A DNA stretch of 64,000 nucleotides from Pseudomonas sp. Tri1 (GTDB lineage: Bacteria; Pseudomonadota; Gammaproteobacteria; Pseudomonadales; Pseudomonadaceae), in contig NZ_CP072913.1 in assembly GCF_017968885.1 (NCBI RefSeq), positions 2,216,001 to 2,280,000 of the forward strand, given 5' to 3'. The stretch's first letter is position 1. Every line of letters begins with the position of its first letter. The notes beneath the pieces were generated by a model that was given only the letters and a program-made list of their open reading frames with translations, was not told the origin of the DNA and ran no database searches. This document shows, piece by piece, positions 57,941 through 64,000 of the stretch. The position numbers were made by a program, and so were the translations under genes.

Positions 57941-58037
57941 CCTTGTGGGAGCGAGCTTGCTCGCGATAGCGGTGTGCCAGTCAACATCGCTAGTGACTGA
58001 ACCACCGCTATCGCGAGCAAGCTCGCTCCCACAGGGA
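57941..58037. repeat. Paired REP element (BIME)
   Basis: CCTTGTGGGAGCGAGCTTGC at 57941 and its inverted copy ending CTCGCTCCCACAGGG near 58035. It separates the convergent iclR and anti-sigma genes. Confidence 0.93.
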
Positions 58038-58047
58038 ACCGTGGTGC

Positions 58048-58800
58048 TCAGAAGTTGAGGGTCTGCTGGAGCTTTTGCGCCGCCGGCGTATCACTGGGTA
58101 TGACCATCGCATAGTTGTATCCCGGTCCGGACCAGTACTCGGCTTGCAGCTCGCCGTCGCGACGGCTGCCACGGGGCAGCAGGAAGTTTTTCGGGCCTGG
58201 TGGGCGCACGTAGAAGCTGATCTTCTGACCGCTTTGATCCTGGTAAACCACCATGGCCGCCGCCCCTTGCTCGGTGCTGAGCAAGCGGCCGCTGACTGGC
58301 TTGAAACCTGCGCCAGACAGGTCTGGCAGCCGGTTGGCCTGGGTGAAGTAACGGTCGAGCCAGTCTTGCATGCTCTGCTCGTCACCGGTTTGGTAATCGG
58401 CCGGGAGGATGCCTTGCTGGGCAAATAACCGGTACGCCTGCAGGGCGTCCGCCATGGGTGCTGCCGCGCGCAGGAGGGTCATTTCCCGCGCCTGCCAACC
58501 GCTGATGCCGCCCACACTGACCGCCAGCAGCAACACCGCGGCGCTGGCCAGGTGGCGACGAGATCGATATTTCAGGCGCTGGCGAATCATGGCCGGGTCA
58601 AGATCCGGATTGGTTGGCTGATGCAAGGCCCCACTCAGGGCCGTGCGCAAGTGTTGTGCGTCCTGTTGCCAGGCCCGGACCCGGGCGGCGACCTCGGGAT
58701 GGGTACGAAGGTAAGTTTCTATCAAGTGCTGGTCGGCTTCACTCAGTTGGCGATCGATGTAGGCGTGCAGGTCGCTCTCATTGGGGGGCATGCTGATCAT
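58048..58800 (-). CDS. Anti-sigma factor, membrane-anchored
   Basis: A 250-residue protein with an N-terminal cytoplasmic helical domain (SDLHAYIDRQLSEADQHLIE, the usual zinc-less ASD start), one membrane helix (about 83-102) and a periplasmic C-terminal part (about 103-250). It begins within the sigma gene's stop (ATGA overlap, 58797-58800), so the pair is coupled. No HxxxCxxC motif is present, so it is not a ZAS-type redox anti-sigma. It should bind and hold the ECF sigma until a periplasmic or membrane signal appears. Confidence 0.9.
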   Translation of the reverse strand: MISMPPNESDLHAYIDRQLSEADQHLIETYLRTHPEVAARVRAWQQDAQHLRTALSGALHQPTNPDLDPAMIRQRLKYRSRRHLASAAVLLLAVSVGGISGWQAREMTLLRAAAPMADALQAYRLFAQQGILPADYQTGDEQSMQDWLDRYFTQANRLPDLSGAGFKPVSGRLLSTEQGAAAMVVYQDQSGQKISFYVRPPGPKNFLLPRGSRRDGELQAEYWSGPGYNYAMVIPSDTPAAQKLQQTLNF

Positions 58801-59303
58801 TTGAGTATCCGCAGGGTAGGGCGGGTGATTTCGCCTTCGCTGAGTTGGCGCAGGGCCTGGCGAGCGCGGGATAGGCGTGACATGACGGTGCCGGTCGGCA
58901 CACCGAGGATGTCGGCGACTTGCTGGTAACTCAAACCCTCCACCGACACCCACAGCAAGAGTGCTCGTTGTTCAGTGCTGAGTTGGTCGAAGGCCTGGAG
59001 GGACGACTGCGCGATTACGCTACGTTCGGCCGAAGGATGGGCATCGTCGCGACCGGTGAAAAATTCCAGCATGCGCGCATAACGCCGGGAACGGCGATGG
59101 GCGTCGAGAAACTGCCGATAAAGAATTGAAAACAGCCAGGCTCGCAGGTCGCCGTCCGGGCGCTTGTCGTTCCATTTGGACAGCGCCCGCTCCAGGCATG
59201 CTTGGACCAGGTCATCGGCATTGCTGGGGTTGCGCGTCAGCGACACGGCAAAGCGTCGTAGCCGGGGGATGAGCATGCGCAGCTGTTCGTCGAGTTCGTT
59301 CAT
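58797..59303 (-). CDS. ECF (extracytoplasmic function) sigma factor
   Basis: A 168-residue sigma-70-family factor: region 2 (about residues 14-80; NADDLVQACLERALSKWNDK, RAWLFSILYRQFLDAHRR) and region 4 (about 108-157; LSYQQVADILGVPTGTVMSR). Short ECF without a C-terminal extension. It stands divergent from a catalase-like gene, with a 156-base gap that carries matching promoter motifs on both strands, so it probably drives itself and that operon. Confidence 0.93.
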   Translation of the reverse strand: MNELDEQLRMLIPRLRRFAVSLTRNPSNADDLVQACLERALSKWNDKRPDGDLRAWLFSILYRQFLDAHRRSRRYARMLEFFTGRDDAHPSAERSVIAQSSLQAFDQLSTEQRALLLWVSVEGLSYQQVADILGVPTGTVMSRLSRARQALRQLSEGEITRPTLRILK

Positions 59304-59345
59304 GGGAGTGGGCTTCTTGGGGCAGTCACTGCGCCTGGACTGGAA

Positions 59346-59371
59346 AGACGATCCGCGAACGAGATTATTCC
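59346..59371 (-). promoter_or_regulatory. ECF-type promoter driving sigma/anti-sigma
   Basis: On the minus strand: GGAAT (59371-59367), 16-base spacer, CGTCT (59350-59346), about 43 bases before the sigma start. The architecture is identical to the divergent one at 59399-59427, so the sigma factor is probably self-regulated. Confidence 0.7.
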
Positions 59372-59398
59372 AGCGCGGGAAAAATAAATACGAGGCGT

Positions 59399-59427
59399 GG
59401 GAATAAACCTGTCAGGCCTTCGTCTGA
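59399..59427 (+). promoter_or_regulatory. ECF-type promoter driving catalase/b561
   Basis: GGGAATAAA at 59399-59407 and CGTCTGA at 59421-59427; between GGAAT and CGTCT there are 16 bases. This is the classic ECF promoter form. It lies 33 bases before the catalase-like start. Confidence 0.72.
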
Positions 59428-59459
59428 CGGATTCTTTCCGCAAGCCCTGGAGCTTTTTT

Positions 59460-60542
59460 ATGGTTGACCCTTCCTCTTTGCCGAGTCGGCCGCCACTGAG
59501 CACCGCCAGCCTGACGCTGCGCCTGGCCGGCATCGCGGTGATCGTCGTCGCCCTGGCCGGGGCATTTGCCTACGTCAACGGCACCTTTGACCCACAACGT
59601 CTGACGCCGAATGCGCTGGTCAACGTGTTGGAAAAAAATAACGGTGTGCACCCGGGCTTCCGGCGCAATCACTCGAAAGGTGTCTGCGTCGCCGGCTATT
59701 TCGAAAGCACCGAGCAAGCCCGCGCCTATTCCCGCGCGCAGGTGTTTATGGATGCACGAACACCGGTGGTTGGGCGTTTCGCCCTGCCCAGCGGCAACCC
59801 CTACGCACCGGACGGCAGCGTACCGATCCGCAGCCTGGCACTGCGCTTTACCCAGGCCAACGGCCAACAGTGGCGTACCGGCATGAACAGCATGCCGGTG
59901 TTCCCGGTGGGCACGCCCGAAGCGTTCTATCAATTTCAACAGGCTCAATCACCCGATCCGGCCACCGGGAAGCCGAACCCGGCAGCCGTGCCAGCATTCT
60001 TTGCCGCGCACCCGGAAGCCGTGCCGTTCCTGCAATGGATCAAGACCGCCAAACCGTCGGCCAGCTATGCCACTGAAACCTACAACGGCATCAATGCGTT
60101 CTATCTGGTCAACCCGGCAGGGCAACGCCAGGCGGTGCGCTGGAGTGTGGTGCCGATGAGCCAGGACGCCGGGGGCGCGCCGTTACCCCAGGGCGCTGAT
60201 TTCCTTGAGCAAGACCTGGTCAAGCGCCTTGCCGCTGGGCCATTGCGCTGGCAGTTGAACATCACCCTGGCCAATCCGGGTGACCCGGTTAACGATGCCA
60301 GCAAGCCCTGGCCTTCTGATCGCAAGGTGCTCAATGCCGGCACGTTGGTACTGGAGCGTACCCAAGCGCAGGACAACGGCGAGTGCCGCGATATCAACTA
60401 TGACCCGCTGATCCTGCCCAATGGTATCGAAGGTTCCGAAGACCCGCTGCTGGCCGCGCGTTCTGCCGCTTATGCCAGTTCCTACCTGCGGCGCACCAGC
60501 GAAGTCAGCCAACTGCCCGCCACCCAGGAGTCCCGCCCATGA
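59460..60542 (+). CDS. Membrane-anchored catalase-family peroxidase
   Basis: A 360-residue catalase-related haem protein of the small SrpA-like type (classical catalases have about 480-750 residues). A membrane or signal helix (about residues 20-40) places it in the periplasm. The distal His is His71 in FRRNHSKGVCVAG and the proximal ligand is Tyr338 in RSAAYASSY. It should remove peroxide or use it as oxidant. It overlaps the following cytochrome b gene by 4 bases, so electrons may come from quinol. The start ATG at 59460 has a fair upstream site. Confidence 0.9.
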   Translation: MVDPSSLPSRPPLSTASLTLRLAGIAVIVVALAGAFAYVNGTFDPQRLTPNALVNVLEKNNGVHPGFRRNHSKGVCVAGYFESTEQARAYSRAQVFMDARTPVVGRFALPSGNPYAPDGSVPIRSLALRFTQANGQQWRTGMNSMPVFPVGTPEAFYQFQQAQSPDPATGKPNPAAVPAFFAAHPEAVPFLQWIKTAKPSASYATETYNGINAFYLVNPAGQRQAVRWSVVPMSQDAGGAPLPQGADFLEQDLVKRLAAGPLRWQLNITLANPGDPVNDASKPWPSDRKVLNAGTLVLERTQAQDNGECRDINYDPLILPNGIEGSEDPLLAARSAAYASSYLRRTSEVSQLPATQESRP

Positions 60543-61075
60543 GCGCGCCCCGTCACTTCGCACCGCTGGCCCGGCTGCTGCACTGGTTGATGGCATTGAT
60601 GGTCATCGCCATGCTGTTTATCGGCGCGGGCATGGTCGCTTCGGTGTCCGAACGCCATGAATGGTTGCTGCAACTGCACAAGCCACTGGGTATAGCGATT
60701 CTGCTGCTGGTGATCGTTCGCCTTGTGGTGCGCTTGAACACCCGACAGCCGCCGCTGCCGGCCGATCTGCCAGGCTGGCAGGTGTTGGCGGCTAAAGCCT
60801 CGCACATCCTGTTGTATGCCTTGATGCTGGTCCTGCCGCTATTGGGCTGGGGCATGATTTCGGCGGCGGGGGACCCGGTAATGCTCAGCCATTCGCTGCA
60901 ACTGCCCGCTATCCTGCCGGCGCACGCCCAGACCTTCGCACTGCTGCGCAAGGCCCACGGGTACCTGGCTTATCTGTTGTTCCTGACCGTGCTGGTGCAT
61001 TTGGCCGCGGCGTTGTTTCACGCGTGGGTGCGGCGGGATGAGGTGTTGGACAGTATGTTGCGCGGGCGGGGTTGA
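60539..61075 (+). CDS. Cytochrome b561 (catalase partner)
   Basis: A 178-residue four-helix haem protein: HFAPLARLLHWLMALMVIAM, LQLHKPLGIAILLLVIVRLV, ILLYALMLVLPLLGWGMISA and AHGYLAYLLFLTVLVHLAAA. Histidines in each of the helices 1, 2 and 4 would bind two b haems. It is the distal gene of the catalase transcript and shares an ATGA start-stop. It probably connects the quinone pool with the periplasmic catalase-like protein. Confidence 0.9.
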   Translation: MSAPRHFAPLARLLHWLMALMVIAMLFIGAGMVASVSERHEWLLQLHKPLGIAILLLVIVRLVVRLNTRQPPLPADLPGWQVLAAKASHILLYALMLVLPLLGWGMISAAGDPVMLSHSLQLPAILPAHAQTFALLRKAHGYLAYLLFLTVLVHLAAALFHAWVRRDEVLDSMLRGRG

Positions 61076-61109
61076 TGTCCTTGATATCTGAGGGCGAGCG
61101 ATAACGTCT

Positions 61110-61133
61110 GGCGAGGGGATTCATCCCCTCGCC
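61110..61133. terminator. Hairpin after the catalase/b561 operon
   Basis: GGCGAGGGGA-TTCA-TCCCCTCGCC, a 10-bp stem, 35 bases after the b561 stop, between convergent genes. No U-tract. Same core as the element at 48683-48720. Confidence 0.65.
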
Positions 61134-61176
61134 CACAGGGCGTTCATCCTGACAGGTCCAAGTCTTGGATTGAGTT

Positions 61177-62328
61177 TCAGCGCAATTCGTCGACCATGTC
61201 TGCAACGGTGCTCAATATGTCCTTGCCCAATTGCATCGAGCGTTTGCCGGACCAGCCGGTGAGCGGGTTCGGATGATCGTCGTGGTCTTTGAACGGCATT
61301 TCCAGGGTCAGGGACAAGCAATCGTAATTCTGCCCGACCGCGTTGCAGGCCAGGGTCATGTTGGCTTTACCCGGTTCGTCGCGGGTATAGCCGTAAGTGG
61401 TCTGGAAGTCCTTGGTCTGATGCTTGAGATGGTTGCGAAAGCGTTCTTCGAGTTTGGCAATCCTTGGCGTGTAGCCAGGATTGCCTTCACAAGCGGCGGT
61501 GAAGACGTGGGGGATTTCCTCATCGCCATGCACGTCGATGAACAGGTCGACGCCGTACTTTTCCATTTGCTGCTGTACGAAAAACACTTCAGGGCTGATT
61601 TCCGGGCTGGCGCTCTGCCAGGCACGGTTGAGGTCCTGGCCCATGGCATTGGTACGCAGGTGCCCGTGGAATGCACCGTCCGGGTTCATGTTCGGCACCA
61701 GATATAGATCGGCCTTGTCGAGCAGTCCGTTCAGTTGCGCATCATCATGATGCTGCAAGCGTTCGATCACACCCTCCATGAACCACTCGGCCATGTGCTC
61801 GCCGGGATGCTGTTGGGCGATGATCCAGATTTTGCGCCGACCTTCGGCGCCGCTGCCCTTGCGCAGCAGTTGAATGTCACGGCCTTCCACGCTTTTACCG
61901 ATAGCCAGCAATTGGGTACCGGCCTTGTGCAACGCTTGCTCGATCAACCAATCGTGACGGCCACGGCTGTAGGGTTCGAAGTAGGCGAACCAGACATGAG
62001 GTTGTTCGGTTTCCAAGTAAAAGCGCAGGGCGTCGCCTTCAAACTGAGTAGGGATGCGGAACCAGTTGACATGATCGTAGGAGGCGACGGTTTGGTAGCC
62101 GGTCCACGCCTTGTTATAGGTCGATTGACTGGCATTGAGCAGGCGGAAGGAATATTCCTGGCCGACGTGCAGGCCGCTGGCCTTGAAGTGGAACCATTGG
62201 AAGTGGGCGCTGCGGGTGTCGGGTCTGATTTTCAGCAGCGATTGCAACGGGTTGCTGATGTCGACGACTTCAATGTTGCCACTGTCGAAATCGGCGCTGA
62301 TATCAAAAGAAGATTTAGCCACGGTCAC
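61177..62328 (-). CDS. M14-family zinc carboxypeptidase, cytosolic (CCP/M14B) type
   Basis: A 383-residue peptidase: an N-terminal beta domain (residues 1-120; FDISADFDSGNIEVVDISNP) and an M14 catalytic domain. Zinc ligands are His174 and Glu177 (QQHPGEH) and His267 (DVHGDEE), with the catalytic Glu343 (LTLEMPFK). The fold arrangement is that of cytosolic carboxypeptidases, known in animals to remove glutamates from tubulin; bacterial members have unknown substrates. No signal peptide, so it is cytoplasmic. It stands alone. Confidence 0.9.
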   Translation of the reverse strand: MTVAKSSFDISADFDSGNIEVVDISNPLQSLLKIRPDTRSAHFQWFHFKASGLHVGQEYSFRLLNASQSTYNKAWTGYQTVASYDHVNWFRIPTQFEGDALRFYLETEQPHVWFAYFEPYSRGRHDWLIEQALHKAGTQLLAIGKSVEGRDIQLLRKGSGAEGRRKIWIIAQQHPGEHMAEWFMEGVIERLQHHDDAQLNGLLDKADLYLVPNMNPDGAFHGHLRTNAMGQDLNRAWQSASPEISPEVFFVQQQMEKYGVDLFIDVHGDEEIPHVFTAACEGNPGYTPRIAKLEERFRNHLKHQTKDFQTTYGYTRDEPGKANMTLACNAVGQNYDCLSLTLEMPFKDHDDHPNPLTGWSGKRSMQLGKDILSTVADMVDELR

Positions 62329-62604
62329 AGCTCCTGCAAAGGACTTTTATGGCCGTTACTTTACACGCAAGAAAGGGGAATCAGACGATTTGCGTCAATG
62401 TGAAGAAGGGGGCGCCCTCCCTGGACGCCAAGGCAGCTTAGAGAGTCAGCACGGGATTCTCAAGTAGCTGCCTATCGATCGTTTTCACCGGCGTGGCGGT
62501 GGGGAACCCTTGTAAATGGATATTCATTTGCTATCATCGCCGCCACCGAATTAGCGACACCCAAAGACTTCATTAGCCTGAAGCCATAAGCCGAAAAAAC
62601 GGCA

Positions 62605-62633
62605 AAAAAAAGACCCGGCAAAAAGCCGGGTCA
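62605..62633 (-). terminator. Rho-independent terminator of PrrF
   Basis: On the minus strand GACCCGGC-TTTTT-GCCGGGTC followed by eight T (62612-62605). A second small hairpin (GCCG-TTTTTT-CGGC) follows. Confidence 0.93.
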
Positions 62634-62717
62634 AAAACCGTGATTAGCCTGATGAGGAGATATTCCAGAAGTCCGACCTAAGGTCTTCTGGGCTATCGAC
62701 TGATCTCGCGACCAGCT
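62606..62717 (-). ncRNA. prrF: PrrF iron-responsive small regulatory RNA
   Basis: About 112 bases transcribed leftward. It begins near AGCTGGTCGCGAGATCAG (the conserved PrrF 5' end), contains CCTCATCAGGCTAATCACGG (the conserved pairing core) and ends with the terminator described above. PrrF RNAs repress iron-using proteins (for example sodB, sdh, katA) when iron is scarce. I recognise it from the conserved segments and Fur site, without database comparison. Confidence 0.87.
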
Positions 62718-62751
62718 GATGCAATAATAATCATTATCATTTGCAAGTCAA
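62718..62751 (-). promoter_or_regulatory. Fur-controlled promoter of PrrF
   Basis: On the minus strand: -35 TTGACT (62751-62746), 16-base spacer, -10 TATTAT (62729-62724), start near 62717. The Fur box GATAATGATTATTATTGC (about 62738-62721) lies over the spacer and -10. Confidence 0.82.
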
Positions 62752-62822
62752 ATGGTTTTATCGCATCGATTGGAAAATATTTCCTGTTGCCCGCATTCGC
62801 GGCGCCATTCCCATTGCTACGC

Positions 62823-63161
62823 CTAGCGGGTAGGGTAGCTATCCAGGGATCGGTCAATCATCACCTTGACCAGATCAATCATATGCACCACTGAAAACGC
62901 CAGGTCGCGGCTCGAGCCCTGTAGTCGGTTGGCGGACTCATGGGCGGTGGCCGCTGCGCAGCGCAACAGATCGCAAGCATGAACCAGGGCTTCTTCGCCG
63001 CTGATATTGCGGTTTACGTCGAAGAAGCGATGTTCTGCCTGGTCCGAAACACCCGGTTTCAAGTAGTAGTCCAAGGCACGCTGAGCCGCCGGGCAATCCT
63101 GCAGCGAAGGAAACGTGACATCGAAGGGGCTGTTGGGCGCATCTTTGTTGGGTATGTCCAT
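62823..63161 (-). CDS. DUF6124 family protein
   Basis: A 112-residue soluble helical protein (MDIPNKDAPNSPFDVTFPSL; EEALVHACDLLRCAAATAHE; VVHMIDLVKVMIDRSLDSYP) of a family found in Pseudomonas as many small paralogues, often near regulators or phage-related regions. Function unknown. It is divergent from the S24 repressor and upstream of prrF in the same direction. Confidence 0.82.
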   Translation of the reverse strand: MDIPNKDAPNSPFDVTFPSLQDCPAAQRALDYYLKPGVSDQAEHRFFDVNRNISGEEALVHACDLLRCAAATAHESANRLQGSSRDLAFSVVHMIDLVKVMIDRSLDSYPTR

Positions 63162-63213
63162 GGTGTCGAGATTCTCCGTGTGGGGTATGAATGCCTGAGT
63201 CCAGAATAGTACC

Positions 63214-63232
63214 TATCGTAATTGTGACGATA
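63214..63232. promoter_or_regulatory. Palindrome in the repressor/DUF6124 intergenic region
   Basis: TATCGT-AATTGTG-ACGATA lies between the two divergent genes, about 58 bases before the repressor start. Its length and position fit an operator for the CI-like protein. Confidence 0.45.
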
Positions 63233-63290
63233 ATTTAAATACTACAATTTGTGTTTTGATGGCCGGAGCCAGCCACGTATCGTGCCGCAC

Positions 63291-63938
63291 ATGGATAAAT
63301 GGATAGAGTTGGTCAAGGCCAAGATGAAGGAACTGCGCGTCACGCAAGTGGTGCTCGCAGAACGTTTGGGTATGTCCCAGGGCGGTGTCGGCCATTGGCT
63401 GACCAAGCGTCGGCAGCCCAGTGTCGAAGACATGAATCGGGTCCTGCAGGAACTGGGGATGGAGTTTCTGGAAGTGGCGATGGTCATTCGCGAGCCGGAC
63501 ACCTCGACCGACGAAGGCATGGCCCTGGCGCAGAAGTACAACCCGTACTTCCGCTACCCAGTGAGCGATTGGAGCGAGGTGGGTGAAATCCGCGAAGGCG
63601 AGCTCACGTCCTACGACAAGGGGCGCTATGAGCTGACGGATTACCACGCCCAGGGGGACGCGTTCTGGCTAGTCGTGGTTGGCGATGCGATGACGGCCCC
63701 GAGTGGGTTGAGCATTCCCGAGGGGATGTCGATCCTGGTCGATCCAGCCATCGAAGCGGTGCCCGGCAAACTGGTGGTTGCGCAACTGCCTGGCAGCAGC
63801 GATGCGACCTTTCGCAAATTGATCGAAGAGAGCGGCCAGCGTTACCTGGTTCCACTCAATCCGACTTACCCGAAAAACCTGTACACCGAACAATGCCGCA
63901 TCATTGGTGTGGTCGTACAGGCCACCATCAGGTTCTAA
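63291..63938 (+). CDS. XRE/S24-type (CI/PrtR-like) repressor with altered catalytic Ser
   Basis: A 215-residue two-domain protein: helix-turn-helix (about residues 8-58; RVTQVVLAERLGMSQGGVGH) and a LexA-like S24 fold (about 95-210). In cleavable repressors the catalytic motif is GDSM; here it reads GDAM (Ala133). Lys176 (TFRKLIEE) occupies the other place. No Ala-Gly pair is seen in the linker. So RecA-dependent self-cleavage seems unlikely. ATG 63291 (MDKWIELVKA) is the natural start. Confidence 0.88.
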   Translation: MDKWIELVKAKMKELRVTQVVLAERLGMSQGGVGHWLTKRRQPSVEDMNRVLQELGMEFLEVAMVIREPDTSTDEGMALAQKYNPYFRYPVSDWSEVGEIREGELTSYDKGRYELTDYHAQGDAFWLVVVGDAMTAPSGLSIPEGMSILVDPAIEAVPGKLVVAQLPGSSDATFRKLIEESGQRYLVPLNPTYPKNLYTEQCRIIGVVVQATIRF

Positions 63939-63943
63939 CTGGA

Positions 63944-63966
63944 TCGGCCCGGCAGACGGGCCGATG
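63944..63966. terminator. Hairpin between convergent genes at the right edge
   Basis: ATCGGCCCG-GCAGA-CGGGCCGAT, a 9-bp perfect stem starting 6 bases after the repressor stop; no U-tract. Confidence 0.65.
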
Positions 63967-63967
63967 C

Positions 63968-64000
63968 CTATTCTTCGAATGCCACCAGTGCGCTGCCTTC
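63968..64000 (-). CDS. 3' end of a minus-strand gene (partial)
   Basis: Reading the minus strand from the window edge gives EGSALVAFEE then stop (TAG, 63970-63968), directly behind the shared hairpin. The position fits the end of a convergent gene. Only ten codons are visible; no identity can be given. Confidence 0.4.
   Translation of the reverse strand, partial: EGSALVAFEE

Noticed and set aside
62510-62600. A second sRNA on the plus strand beside PrrF (TTGTAA-16-TATCAT)
   Set aside because: Promoter-like hexamers exist, but there is no terminator in that direction and no conserved segment; probably chance in an A/T-rich gap.

Overview
The window is a stretch of Pseudomonas chromosome, most likely from the P. 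fluorescens species complex. The evidence is the core order tig-clpP-clpX-lon-hupB-ppiD, a Fur-controlled PrrF small RNA, the fluorescens-type REP sequence (core GAGCGAGCTTGCTCGCGA) as paired inverted elements, several Pseudomonas-restricted small families (DUF6021, DUF6124), and uniformly GC-rich coding sequence. I see no insertion sequence, integrase, CRISPR array, rRNA or replication origin. A S24-type repressor gene sits at the right edge and could mark the start of a phage-like or pyocin region beyond the window.

Layout. 1-3.8 kb: a LysR regulator (cut by the window edge), a GltP-type dicarboxylate/amino-acid symporter and a tandem Asp/Glu racemase-like protein. 3.9-8.7 kb: AraC regulator, alpha/beta hydrolase, MFS transporter, SDR and HxlR regulator. 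8.8-12.4 kb: two hypothetical genes, the acetyltransferase ArsN2 convergent with a chromate transporter, and RNase T2. 12.6-20.6 kb: diguanylate cyclase, exonuclease III, arylamine N-acetyltransferase, NCS2 purine/pyrimidine permease, a PVYVQ-repeat secreted protein, a shikimate-dehydrogenase-like protein (SdhL type), YceH and DUF1993. 20.8-29.2 kb: SstT, an MFS transporter, NhaR, a small lipoprotein, TerC, a 53-residue membrane protein, a degenerate C39-peptidase-like lipoprotein, DUF6021, PbpG and FolD.

29.4-38.8 kb is the housekeeping core: tRNA-Arg/His/Leu, trigger factor, ClpP, ClpX, Lon (with a sigma-32-like promoter), HU-beta, a tRNA-Asp-like remnant with its own terminator, and PpiD. 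38.9-50.1 kb: a DUF2242-like lipoprotein, a 28-codon mini-ORF behind two related palindromes, a nitrilase-fold protein without its catalytic Cys coupled to an AraC regulator, FadH, a PLP enzyme, cytochrome b561, a short orphan VgrG, a YebC paralogue and an LRR-kinase fusion.

50.3-57.9 kb is a seven-gene operon: a polyamine-type ABC transporter enclosing a three-component flavin/iron-sulfur dehydrogenase, divergent from an IclR regulator. It is probably an uptake-and-oxidation system for an amine, opine or modified amino acid, and is the best candidate for an undescribed catabolic system here. 58.0-61.1 kb holds an ECF sigma/anti-sigma pair divergent from a membrane-anchored catalase-like protein and cytochrome b561. 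Both promoters carry the same GGAAT-16-CGTCT architecture, which suggests autoregulation plus direct control of the peroxide module. 61.2-64 kb: an M14 carboxypeptidase, PrrF, DUF6124, and a S24-fold repressor whose expected catalytic Ser is Ala.

Starts were chosen from Shine-Dalgarno sequences and family lengths. Families were recognised by reading, not by database search.
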